Origin: Phycisphaerae bacterium
GTDB lineage: Bacteria > Planctomycetota > Phycisphaerae > Sedimentisphaerales > Anaerohalosphaeraceae
Direction of reading: 5' to 3'
DNA length: 40,573 bases
NCBI GenBank assembly: GCA_018052735.1
Contig: JAGPMT010000028.1
Location: 1 to 40,573 of the forward strand
Positions 31,947 through 40,387 of the stretch are shown here, piece by piece; the stretch's first letter is position 1; each line of letters begins with the position of its first letter. Both the position numbers and the translations under genes were made by a program. The notes under the pieces are model-generated. The model was not told the DNA's origin, made no database searches, and saw nothing but the letters and a program-made list of their open reading frames with translations.

Positions 31947-34103
31947 ATGAATGCGGGTTTGTATTCCTTAATTGCGGCTGTCTTATTCTGCATGATGTCA
32001 GGGGGGGCTTGGGCGGTTCCAGCGTTTCCCGGCGCCCAAGGCTACGGCGCCGCGGCTTCCGGCGGACGGGGCGGAGAGGTTTATTTTGTTACCAATTTGA
32101 ACGATTCCGGCCCCGGCTCCCTGCGTGATGCTCTCAATCATAATACCCCGCGGACGATTATCTTTCGTGTTTCCGGAACAATTCATCTCCAATCGAATCT
32201 GGATATCAAATACCCCAATGTAACCATCGCCGGCCAGACAGCTCCGGGGCAGGGCATCTGCATTGCCAATGGTTCCTTATATTGCGGCTATGATAATGTG
32301 ATAATCCGCTATATCCGCTGCCGTCTGGGCGATCAATGGCCGGACGGCACTCCAAACGGCGATGATGATGCTGTGTGGGGCCGCGGCGGCAATCGGATTA
32401 TTCTCGACCACGTCTCGGCCAGCTGGTCTGTGGATGAAACATTCTCTTTTTATACCAACAGCAATTTTACTGCCCAGTGGTGTATGATAACGGAAAGTCT
32501 TCGGTATTCGCATCACGAAAAGGGGCCGCACGGCTACGGCGGCATCTGGGGCGGAACCAACAGCTCCTGGCATCACAATCTGCTGGCCCACCACAGCTCC
32601 CGCAATCCCCGCATTGAAGGCGATGTGGTCGAGAATGTAGATTTGCGCAACAATGTCATTTACAACTGGGGCTTTAACAGCTGCTACGGGGGCGAGAAAG
32701 CATCCGTCAACATTGTGAACTGCTATTATAAATACGGCCCTGCTACCGGCTCCGGTGTGCGATACCGAATTGCCAATCCCAGTCTTCAAAAAGATGCTTC
32801 GGGCGCAGCCGTCGTGCCGCACCGCTACGGGCAATGGTATATCAGCGGCAATTATGTCTATGGAAATGCGGCCGTAACCAATGACAATTGGCTGGGTGTA
32901 AATCCCGAAGGCGGCGATGCCGAACGGAGCTTGTGCAGGGCCCAGACGCCTTTTCCCGAAGCCCAAATCTATCCGGTAGCCACGCAATCCCCGCAGGAGG
33001 CCTTTGAATCGGTTCTGAATGAGGCCGGATGCAGTCTGTATCGCGATGCGGTGGATGCCCGCATTGTCAGCGAGGTCCGAAGCGGTACGGCTAGCGGCAG
33101 CGGCCAGACCGGAGAGGGGCTGGGCATTATTGATTCCCAAACGGCTGTCGGCGGCTGGCCGCCGCTGGAGACGCTGCCGGCGCCGCCGGACAGCGATAAC
33201 GACGGCATGTCCGACGGATGGGAACTGACGCACGGGCTCAATCCTGCCTATGCGGCAGACCGCAACGGCGACCGCGACGGCGACGGCTATACCAATCTCG
33301 AGGAATACCTCAACTGGCTGTGTACGCCGGCTGCACGGGCGGATTTAAACCGCAACTGTGTTATCGACCTCGGCGACTTTGCTGTTCTGGCGGCATCTTG
33401 GAAAACCCGCCCGGGGCAGGCCCTTTGGAATCCTTTCTGCGATATTGCCCGGCCGGCAAACGGCGTCGTGGATCTGTCGGACCTGCAGGTGCTGGCCGAA
33501 AACTGGTGCAACCAGCCGCAAGCCGCACAGCCGCTGACCAAAGTCAGCATCATCGCCCGTCAGGGAAAGGCTATCCAGTACAAAAATGATTCGGGAGCAT
33601 GGATTTCCGAAACCCGCCTTAAAACACGCACCTCCGGCCAGTGGGATCCGGATCCTCTGCTCAATACGCTGGATGCCAACAAATCGTATCTGCAGTTTGA
33701 TATCTCCGGCTTCGGCGGCACTATTGTTCAGGCGACGCTGACGATTTATGCCATCACCGATGCCAAATCCTACACTGTCAGCGGCCTGCTGGATGGTGTG
33801 GACGAAGCATGGCGGATGGACACAATAGACTGGTTTAACGCCCCGGGCAACGATACCCAGAGCGGCTCGGCCTTGAATCCGGCCCAGACTGTCTTGTTGT
33901 ACAGTGTCAATCCGACGGCAGCCGATACCGCCGCCAGCGGCGATGTAACGGCGTTTGTCTGTGCCGACACCGACGGACTGGTAACATTTATCCTGACCGC
34001 CGGCGGCACAACCTATCTGTATAATATGATCGAGGGGGCTTACTTCAACGCAGCGTATGTTCCCGTTTTAACCTTGGAGGGTATCCTGACGCCTGCGGGA
34101 TAG
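31947..34103 (+). CDS. Modular PL1 pectate lyase with calcium modules and CBM96/DNRLRE-like domain
   Basis: A 718-residue secreted enzyme. A Sec signal (cleaved after AWA, residue 23) precedes a right-handed beta-helix of polysaccharide lyase family 1: FPGAQGYGAAASGGRGG, VTNLNDSGPGSLRDAL, VTIAGQTAPGQGICI, IILDHVSASWSVDETF and the catalytic-arginine-like SSRNPRIEG. From about 414, DSDNDGMSDGWE and DRNGDRDGDGYTNLEEYLN are thrombospondin-3-like calcium repeats. At about 466-530, DLNRNCVIDLGDFAVLAASW and NGVVDLSDLQVLAENW form a dockerin-like pair. The last about 185 residues resemble a DNRLRE/CBM96 carbohydrate-binding module (SYLQFDISGFGGTIVQATLT). ATG 31947 has GAGGG 8 bases upstream; the frame extends back to 31908. 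It cleaves polygalacturonate by beta-elimination. Confidence 0.9.
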   Translation: MNAGLYSLIAAVLFCMMSGGAWAVPAFPGAQGYGAAASGGRGGEVYFVTNLNDSGPGSLRDALNHNTPRTIIFRVSGTIHLQSNLDIKYPNVTIAGQTAPGQGICIANGSLYCGYDNVIIRYIRCRLGDQWPDGTPNGDDDAVWGRGGNRIILDHVSASWSVDETFSFYTNSNFTAQWCMITESLRYSHHEKGPHGYGGIWGGTNSSWHHNLLAHHSSRNPRIEGDVVENVDLRNNVIYNWGFNSCYGGEKASVNIVNCYYKYGPATGSGVRYRIANPSLQKDASGAAVVPHRYGQWYISGNYVYGNAAVTNDNWLGVNPEGGDAERSLCRAQTPFPEAQIYPVATQSPQEAFESVLNEAGCSLYRDAVDARIVSEVRSGTASGSGQTGEGLGIIDSQTAVGGWPPLETLPAPPDSDNDGMSDGWELTHGLNPAYAADRNGDRDGDGYTNLEEYLNWLCTPAARADLNRNCVIDLGDFAVLAASWKTRPGQALWNPFCDIARPANGVVDLSDLQVLAENWCNQPQAAQPLTKVSIIARQGKAIQYKNDSGAWISETRLKTRTSGQWDPDPLLNTLDANKSYLQFDISGFGGTIVQATLTIYAITDAKSYTVSGLLDGVDEAWRMDTIDWFNAPGNDTQSGSALNPAQTVLLYSVNPTAADTAASGDVTAFVCADTDGLVTFILTAGGTTYLYNMIEGAYFNAAYVPVLTLEGILTPAG

Positions 34104-34109
34104 CCGGCC

Positions 34110-34127
34110 GCAGCAGAGGTCTGCTGC
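34110..34127 (+). other. Intercistronic hairpin
   Basis: GCAGCAG-AGGT-CTGCTGC forms a 7-bp stem with a 4-base loop between the first and second lyase genes. There is no T-run, so it is more likely an mRNA stability or processing element than a terminator. Confidence 0.4.
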
Positions 34128-34167
34128 AATCCGAAATGATCCGTAATGTTTGACCGGGAGGATTAGA

Positions 34168-36033
34168 ATGAAAAAAGAAGCGGCAGTCTTTATTGTTCTG
34201 CTGTTTGCCGCATCGGCAAGGGCGGCAGTGGACGGCTTCGGCCAATACACCACCGGCGGGGCAGGAGGGCAGGTGGTTACGGTCTCGGATGCTGCACAGT
34301 TTCGGACCTATGTGGAAACTCCCAATACACCCTATGTTATTCAGGTCTCCGGCACGCTCGAACTGTCCGGCGCCGACAGCGGCCGCGTCCGCATTCAATC
34401 CAACAAAACAATTCGCGGCATCGGTGACAATCCGACCATTATTGGCAGTCTGGGCTTTAAGAATGACTGCTCCAATGTGATTATCGAACGCCTGACGATC
34501 ACCTGCCCCAAAGACTACACCAGCGAGGAAGACGGCATCAGCATCAAGGAACGCATTACCCATGTCGTCGTCACCCGCTGTACCCTTTACGACTGCTGGG
34601 ATGGACTGCTGGATGTGGCACGCCGCTCCGATTGGATTACCGTGTCATGGTGCAAATTCTTTTTCACCTACCGCAACAGCAACAACAACCGTGTCAGTCT
34701 GGTCGGCAACACCGACAGCAGCGGCGACGAAGGCACGCTGCACATCACATTCCATCACAACTGGTTCGGCGATCTGTGCATGCAGCGCATTCCCTCCGTC
34801 CGCTACGGACGCGCCCATATCTACAACAACTACTACAACTGTCCGGGCAATCTGTACTGCATCTGGTCCCGCCTCTATGCCGAATGCCTGATTGAAAACA
34901 ACTATTTCAAGGATGTGAACAATCCCTATTACAACATCGATTACGACACAACGGTCAAAGGCAAAATCGGCGCCTCGGGCAACATTTTGGACAACTGCAC
35001 CGGCACGGTTCATCCCGGCACGGATGCTGTGTTTGCCCCGCCCTATGCCTATGCGCTGGATCCGGCCGCCACGATTCCGGCCATCGTCCAGTGGGGCGCC
35101 GGCGCCGACGGCAAAGAGGGCCTGCCGCCGCATTGGCTGTTTGGGATGTATGGGGATTTTGACGGCAGCGGGCTGGTTGATATGCCGGATTTGGCGCAGT
35201 TTGCCCGATACTGGCAGGCGGCAGACGCTGTTGCGGATGCCGATTACGACGGCAGCGGGACGGTGGACATAGGCGAGCTGGCCCTGTTGGCCCATAACTG
35301 GATACAAGTGCCGGCTGACACCACGGCTCCCGAAGCCCCCGCCGGCCTGTGGGCGCAGGGCAATCCCGACGGCGTCCGGCTGGACTGGGCGGATAATGCG
35401 GAAGCAGATATGGCCGGCTACAACATCTACCGTTCCGCCGTGTTCGGCAGCGGCTATGTCAAGCTCAATGAAAGCCTGCTGACGGAGTCCTGCTATGCCG
35501 ATTCTGCGGCTGCCGGCGGAACAATGTATTACTATGTCGTCCGGGCGGTGGACGGCAGCGGCAATGAATCGCCGGATTCGCCGGCGGCCTGTGCGGTAAG
35601 CGATTCGACGGCCAATGTCATCATTCAGGAAGCCGCAGCAGGATTCTGCGCCGTTGACGGCAAGGTTGATATCAGCGGAGAGCATCCCGGCTTTACCGCA
35701 GGCGGCTATCTGGATACCACCAATGCCCTCGGCAGCGGCATCAACTGGCGCATCCATGCCGCAGCACCGGGGATGTATACCTTCCGCTGGCGGTTTGCCA
35801 ACGGCTCAACCGACCGCCCTGCGCGGCTTTTAATCAACGGCGTGCAGGAAATAGCCAGCATCGATTTCCCGTCCACTGGGGCGTGGGAAAACTGGAGCCA
35901 AGCTGTTGTGCAGATAACGCTGACAGCCGGCGTCAAGGATATCCGTCTGGAAGCACTGACCAGCGGCGGATGTGCCAATATAGATTATTTCTGTGCTGCC
36001 GGGGAAGATCCTCAAATAGCCGTTTGCCCGTAG
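34168..36033 (+). CDS. Modular PL1 pectate lyase with dockerin, FN3 and CBM6/35-like domains
   Basis: A 621-residue secreted lyase, closer to the classical PelC-type PL1 fold than its two neighbours. A signal peptide (1-19) precedes VDGFGQYTTGGAGGQVVTVS. Further PL1 marks are NKTIRGIGDNPTIIGSLGF, WDGLLDVARRSDWITVSWC, TFHHNWFGDLCMQRIPSVRY (the R-x-P-x-x-R catalytic strand) and HIYNNYY. Residues about 329-381 hold a full dockerin-like pair (DFDGSGLVDMPDLAQFARYW and DYDGSGTVDIGELALLAHNW). An FN3 domain (about 386-480) and a C-terminal jelly-roll like CBM6/CBM35 (about 484-612) follow. ATG 34168 has GGGAGG 7 bases upstream. It is 64 bases after the previous lyase, so they are probably co-transcribed. 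Confidence 0.9.
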   Translation: MKKEAAVFIVLLFAASARAAVDGFGQYTTGGAGGQVVTVSDAAQFRTYVETPNTPYVIQVSGTLELSGADSGRVRIQSNKTIRGIGDNPTIIGSLGFKNDCSNVIIERLTITCPKDYTSEEDGISIKERITHVVVTRCTLYDCWDGLLDVARRSDWITVSWCKFFFTYRNSNNNRVSLVGNTDSSGDEGTLHITFHHNWFGDLCMQRIPSVRYGRAHIYNNYYNCPGNLYCIWSRLYAECLIENNYFKDVNNPYYNIDYDTTVKGKIGASGNILDNCTGTVHPGTDAVFAPPYAYALDPAATIPAIVQWGAGADGKEGLPPHWLFGMYGDFDGSGLVDMPDLAQFARYWQAADAVADADYDGSGTVDIGELALLAHNWIQVPADTTAPEAPAGLWAQGNPDGVRLDWADNAEADMAGYNIYRSAVFGSGYVKLNESLLTESCYADSAAAGGTMYYYVVRAVDGSGNESPDSPAACAVSDSTANVIIQEAAAGFCAVDGKVDISGEHPGFTAGGYLDTTNALGSGINWRIHAAAPGMYTFRWRFANGSTDRPARLLINGVQEIASIDFPSTGAWENWSQAVVQITLTAGVKDIRLEALTSGGCANIDYFCAAGEDPQIAVCP

Positions 36034-36052
36034 CGGGAGAAAGGTTTGTCGT

Positions 36053-37840
36053 ATGCCAAAGTCTGTATCGCTGGTTGCATTGGTCACGATGGTTCTGTCA
36101 GCATCCGTTGTCCTCCGCGCCGTGCCGCCGGCTTTTCCGGGCGCTGAGGGAGCCGGCCGGTTTTCCGTCGGCGGACGCGGCGGCAGCGTCTATGAAGTCA
36201 CCAACCTGTCCAACAGCGGGCCCGGCTCGCTTGTCGATGCCGTCAGTGCAGGCAACCGGACGATTGTGTTTCGTGTCGCCGGCACGATTGAGCTGGGCAG
36301 TGTGATTCTGCGGCCCAAATCCTATACCACCATTGCCGGCCAGACCGCACCCGGCGACGGCATCTGCATCAAGGGACGCATCTACATCGGCAATGTAACC
36401 GATGTGATTATCCGTTATCTGCGAGTGCGCGTCGATGAAGGCGGCGCCAATTCCAGCGGCGATGCCATCGATATCGACGAAGGCAAAAACATCATCATTG
36501 ACCATGTCAGCGCCTCCTACGCCCGCGACGAAACCATTTCCTGTCAGGACGGCTCCAACAACATCACGGTCCAGTGGTGCATCCTCAGCGAGGCCCTGAC
36601 CTATGAAGGCCACAGCTACGGCTCGCTGATTCGCGGCCAGTACGGCGAGCGCAAAACCTACCACCACAACCTCTACGCCCATAACCGCGGCCGCAACCCC
36701 CGCCCGGGCAACTATACCCCTGCCGCCAGCGATCCCGAAGGACTGTATTTTGATTTCCGCAACAATGTCGTCTATAACTGGGCCGGCACGCATCCGGGCT
36801 ACAATGCCGACACCACCTCGATAAGCCGCTACAATTTTGTCGGCAATGTCTTTATCCGGGGACCTGAATCCAGCGGCACCAAGGCCTTTAAGGAAGATGC
36901 CAAAGGCGCCTATGCCTACTGGGCCGGCAATGCCCACGGCGCCGCTTACAGCACCATTGCTGTGCCCGCAGACCAATGGTCGCTGGTAACCTTCAACGGA
37001 TTTACCGCCGATGAAATCGCCGCCTACAAAGCTCGCTCCTGCGAGCTGGCGATGGAGCCGGTAACCACCACCTCTGCCGCCCAAGCGCTGGCGGATGTGC
37101 TGGAAAAGGCCGGCGCTTCCTTCCCCGTGCGCGATATCATCGATGCCCGCATCGTCCGGGACGTCATCAACGGAACAGGCCATTCGATTGCCGTTACCGA
37201 TGACCAGCCCGAAGGCGCATGGCCGCCGCTGGCCGGCGGTCCTGCCCCGGCCGACACGGACCACGATGGAATGCCGGATGTCTGGGAAATGGCCAACGGC
37301 CTTGATCCGTACAATCCTGCCGACCGCAACGGCTATGTGCTCCATCCGGACTATACCAATCTGGAAGTCTATCTCAATGCGATTCTGGAGGGAATGCCGC
37401 CGGCTGTCGATGCCGGCATGGATCAGGTTGTCTGGCTGGGAATGAGCGGCACAGCCGGTCAGGAAACGGTGTATCTGCACGGCAGTGTCTCCGATGACGG
37501 CCTGCCCGGTCCGGTGTCTGTATACTGGATTCAGGAAGATAACGGCAGCCCCTCTGTCAGCATCAGTCCTGCCGATTCAGAAAATCCGGCTGTCGTTTTC
37601 ACCCAGCGCGGCGTGTATCTGTTCCGGCTGACGGCCGATGACGGTTCCGGAGCGGTTTGGGATACGGCTGCCGTTATTGTCGGCGACGATGCCTGTGATG
37701 CGTCGCATCTGCTGACCGGCCGGCCGTACAGCGCCGGCGATTTGAATCGGGACTGCATAGTGGATGGAATGGATCTGGCTTTGTTCGCTGCCGGCTGGCT
37801 GGACTGCACCGACTGGCTGACGCACTGTGCGGGCTTGTAA
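36053..37840 (+). CDS. Modular PL1 pectate lyase with PKD-like domain and C-terminal half-dockerin
   Basis: A 595-residue secreted enzyme, paralogous to the lyase at 31947: AFPGAEGAGRFSVGGRGG, VTNLSNSGPGSLVDAV, TTIAGQTAPGDGICIKG, IIIDHVSASYARDET and the arginine strand RGRNPRPGN. Residues about 400-443 are thrombospondin-3-like but the second repeat has lost most acidic ligands (DRNGYVLHPDYTNLE against DRNGDRDGDGYTNLE in the paralogue). A PKD/Ig-like domain (about 445-545) is followed by a single dockerin-like repeat, DLNRDCIVDGMDLALFAAGW, at the extreme C-terminus. ATG 36053 lies 19 bases after the previous stop. The gene ends 8 bases from the stop of the convergent symporter gene. Confidence 0.9.
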   Translation: MPKSVSLVALVTMVLSASVVLRAVPPAFPGAEGAGRFSVGGRGGSVYEVTNLSNSGPGSLVDAVSAGNRTIVFRVAGTIELGSVILRPKSYTTIAGQTAPGDGICIKGRIYIGNVTDVIIRYLRVRVDEGGANSSGDAIDIDEGKNIIIDHVSASYARDETISCQDGSNNITVQWCILSEALTYEGHSYGSLIRGQYGERKTYHHNLYAHNRGRNPRPGNYTPAASDPEGLYFDFRNNVVYNWAGTHPGYNADTTSISRYNFVGNVFIRGPESSGTKAFKEDAKGAYAYWAGNAHGAAYSTIAVPADQWSLVTFNGFTADEIAAYKARSCELAMEPVTTTSAAQALADVLEKAGASFPVRDIIDARIVRDVINGTGHSIAVTDDQPEGAWPPLAGGPAPADTDHDGMPDVWEMANGLDPYNPADRNGYVLHPDYTNLEVYLNAILEGMPPAVDAGMDQVVWLGMSGTAGQETVYLHGSVSDDGLPGPVSVYWIQEDNGSPSVSISPADSENPAVVFTQRGVYLFRLTADDGSGAVWDTAAVIVGDDACDASHLLTGRPYSAGDLNRDCIVDGMDLALFAAGWLDCTDWLTHCAGL

Positions 37841-37848
37841 GCAGCGGC

Positions 37849-39960
37849 TCAGGCAATCCACCGTATCAGCCCCCAGAACAGCAGGATAATCCCGCCGGTC
37901 AAGCCCAGCGAAACCAAAAAGCCGCAGGTGTCGGTTTTGGTCCATTTGCAGAATTCCCAGTTGGACTGGGCAAACAGCTTGGTGTGGTCAAAACGGGTCG
38001 GATGGGCGTAGCTTTCTTCCAGCCGGCGGGCGTCTTCGGCCGGATCGGGGTCGACGGGCGTCTTCATTTTCACATAAAATCGGGCTATCCGCTCTTCCAG
38101 TCCCTTGTTGTCGGTGACCAAGCTGACCGGTATCAGAATCGCAAACGGCAGAAAGGCCGCCACCAGATACCGCAGGGTCAGCAGCAGCGACGGGCTGGCC
38201 TGCCGCAGGTTAAAGCCGGCCAGCTTCAGCAGAATCAGCTCGGTATGCAGGCGTCCCAGACCCGCCATCGGCGAGGTCTCATGCGTCGGATCTTCCCGCA
38301 CAACCGAATCGTAGAAAATCGCCGTCGGCTTGACCGCCACCGTTTTCTGAATATGCTCCCCGACCGCGCCGGCCAGTCCGGCCTCCACATCCCGCGCCGT
38401 TGCCGGCACGCTCCGCTGCACCGTTTGCTCGGCCGTCTGCTGTGTCAGCCAGTCGGAATTTTTTACAAATCCCAGCAGCGGCAGCGTCTGCGGCAGAAGC
38501 GCAAACAGAATCGAACAGATAATCACCTCTGCCCAAACCGCCTTGACCGTCAGCCGCTTCCAGAACAGCAGCAGCAGCACCGGCGCACCGAATATGATAT
38601 TCAGCGACGGCAGCGCCATCATCAAATGGAGGATGCTGGTTGTCGTGGACGAGACATAAATGCCCAGAAGCAGAAACACGACAATCGCCGCCCGTGAGGC
38701 GTTGATATAATGCCGCGGCGAGCGATGGGCTATCAGCGGCTTGTACAAATGCCGCACAAACAGCGCCGACAGATACACGCACACCGCATCCAGCGTGGAC
38801 ATATTGGCCGCCAGTATGCCGGCGACCATGATCCCCCGCAGTCCCGGCCCCAGCAGATTGCGGCTGAGCACCCCCCATGCCATATCCGCATCCGAAATCG
38901 ATGCCTGATACAGCGCGTAGGCAAACAGCCCGCACAGCGCCCACACAATCGTCAGCAGCCGCTTGGTGTAAGCCCCGCCGATGTTGGCGATGCGGGCGGT
39001 CAGCTCATCCCGCGCCGAGCCGTTGAGCGACATATTGCCCTGATGCCCCGTGATGCCGATAATCGTCACCAGCACCAGCGCCGCAATCGAGTTCCATGCA
39101 AACTCGTCGCTGCCCGAGCCGAACACAAACAGCATCTGGTCGGGAATCCGGCTGGTAAACTCCTCCCAGCCGCCCAGTTTGGCCAGAGCCAGCGGTATCA
39201 GCAGAAAGGAAAAAATCAGAATCAGTACTCCCTGCAGGGCATCGGTAACCGCCGCCGCCCGAAAACCGCCCATAATGATATACAGGCCGATAAACAGCGT
39301 ATAAATCAGGTAGAACCAGAACGGCTTGGTGTAGGAGGCATACGCTGCAATCTCCCCCTTTTTGTACAGATTGTCCAGCGTCTGATACTCGGCCAATTCG
39401 CCAGTGTCCAGCCGGCCGGCCTTGTACCATTCATCGAGCTGCCGGTAGCGGCTGTATTGGGCAATAGTCTGACGCTCGGCAGGGCTGCATTTTTCCATCG
39501 GCTTGATGGTCATCGCCTGAAAGGTCCGCAGCGAGGCCTTGTAGCCGGCTCCCATAATCAGAATGCTCAGCCAGATGCCGACAATTGCATATACCGATGC
39601 CAGCCGGCGGCTGCCAAACCGTTCCTCAAACAGCTCGGCCATCGTGACCAGACGCACCCGGCGAAACCAGCCGGCCATAAACCAGTAGTACGGCCCTGTG
39701 AAGATTCCTATCAGCATCAGCCAAACCCCGCCCAGCCCTTTGCTGAAAGCGAAACTGGCTGTGCGGACGGCACTGTTGGCGTCGCTGAGCGTGCCCATAT
39801 TCAGAAAGTACTGAAAAACCTTGCCCAGCGACCGGCCGGCCAGAAAAAAATCTTCTTCCGAACGGATATTAGCCCCAATCCGCTTGCCGATATAGGTAAT
39901 CGCAAACAAATAAATGCCTATCACCAGCAGGTCGATCGGACTAAAACCAAAAAATTCCAT
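37849..39960 (-). CDS. Sodium:solute symporter (SSS) family transporter, extended
   Basis: A 703-residue membrane transporter of the SSS/SLC5 family. It opens IDLLVIGIYLFAITYIGKRI, and DFFLAGRSLGKVFQYFLNMG is the family's TM1-TM2 signature; AGILAANMSTLDAVCVYLSALF carries the conserved TM8 Na+-site serine/threonine region. Typical members have about 500-550 residues. Here a charged insert of about 60 residues sits between TM5 and TM6 (residues about 152-215), and the C-terminus has about 130 extra hydrophilic residues between the last helices. Next to pectate lyases it is a good candidate for uptake of galacturonate or unsaturated oligogalacturonides, but specificity is inferred from context alone. 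AGGAACGG precedes the ATG. Confidence 0.9.
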   Translation of the reverse strand: MEFFGFSPIDLLVIGIYLFAITYIGKRIGANIRSEEDFFLAGRSLGKVFQYFLNMGTLSDANSAVRTASFAFSKGLGGVWLMLIGIFTGPYYWFMAGWFRRVRLVTMAELFEERFGSRRLASVYAIVGIWLSILIMGAGYKASLRTFQAMTIKPMEKCSPAERQTIAQYSRYRQLDEWYKAGRLDTGELAEYQTLDNLYKKGEIAAYASYTKPFWFYLIYTLFIGLYIIMGGFRAAAVTDALQGVLILIFSFLLIPLALAKLGGWEEFTSRIPDQMLFVFGSGSDEFAWNSIAALVLVTIIGITGHQGNMSLNGSARDELTARIANIGGAYTKRLLTIVWALCGLFAYALYQASISDADMAWGVLSRNLLGPGLRGIMVAGILAANMSTLDAVCVYLSALFVRHLYKPLIAHRSPRHYINASRAAIVVFLLLGIYVSSTTTSILHLMMALPSLNIIFGAPVLLLLFWKRLTVKAVWAEVIICSILFALLPQTLPLLGFVKNSDWLTQQTAEQTVQRSVPATARDVEAGLAGAVGEHIQKTVAVKPTAIFYDSVVREDPTHETSPMAGLGRLHTELILLKLAGFNLRQASPSLLLTLRYLVAAFLPFAILIPVSLVTDNKGLEERIARFYVKMKTPVDPDPAEDARRLEESYAHPTRFDHTKLFAQSNWEFCKWTKTDTCGFLVSLGLTGGIILLFWGLIRWIA

Positions 39961-40387
39961 CCGTTCCTGTTACTCCCCAACAGCGGTTTGTTGTCAGCCG
40001 CAATGCGAAAAATCTGTTGCCTTTTGAAGACTTACTGTGCCGTTAATATATCAATCTATTGTCCGTATTTCTACTGCAAATAGATAAAAAAGCCGATTAG
40101 CTGTGCAGCAGACATCTTTTTTAAACGTTGCTTGACCTCAAAACTCCAAGACAAGGCAGGCGATTAATTGTCTATCCAAACTATCCAGATGGTCCCAATT
40201 CTGCATGCACTATCTTGCTATCTTCAAAAATCCGTAAAAATCTTAACTGCCTTATCTGCAAGGATTTATCGGAATTTCACCCCCTTGCCCAATGCCCATT
40301 TTCGGACAAATTATGCAGGTTGACGGGTATTATAGAGAGACTGTTTGAAAAATGAATACCCGACATCCAAATAAGAAGGAGCAAGAC
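39961..40387 (+). other. AT-rich intergenic region
   Basis: 427 bases with no recognisable gene; a 75-codon open frame at 40128-40355 has no ribosome-binding site or familiar sequence. It must hold the symporter promoter on the minus strand. Near its 3' end is an inverted repeat (40324-40362) just before a strong ribosome-binding site. Confidence 0.4.
40324..40362 (+). repeat. Inverted repeat CGGGTATT/AATACCCG
   Basis: Perfect 8-bp arms (40324-40331 and 40355-40362) separated by 23 bases, containing a TATTAT that could be part of a -10 box. It lies 25 bases upstream of the ATG at 40388 and could be an operator or a leader hairpin. Confidence 0.45.

Noticed and set aside
34110-34127. Terminator between the first two lyases
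   Set aside because: The hairpin has no T-run and the gap is only 64 bases, so read-through is likely.
36098-37480. 460-codon minus-strand open frame
   Set aside because: Antisense to the third pectate lyase, Gly/Ala/Val-rich without family features.
38710-40083. 457-codon plus-strand open frame
   Set aside because: Antisense to the sodium:solute symporter, whose membrane pattern is clear; the translation is Gln/Arg/His-rich.
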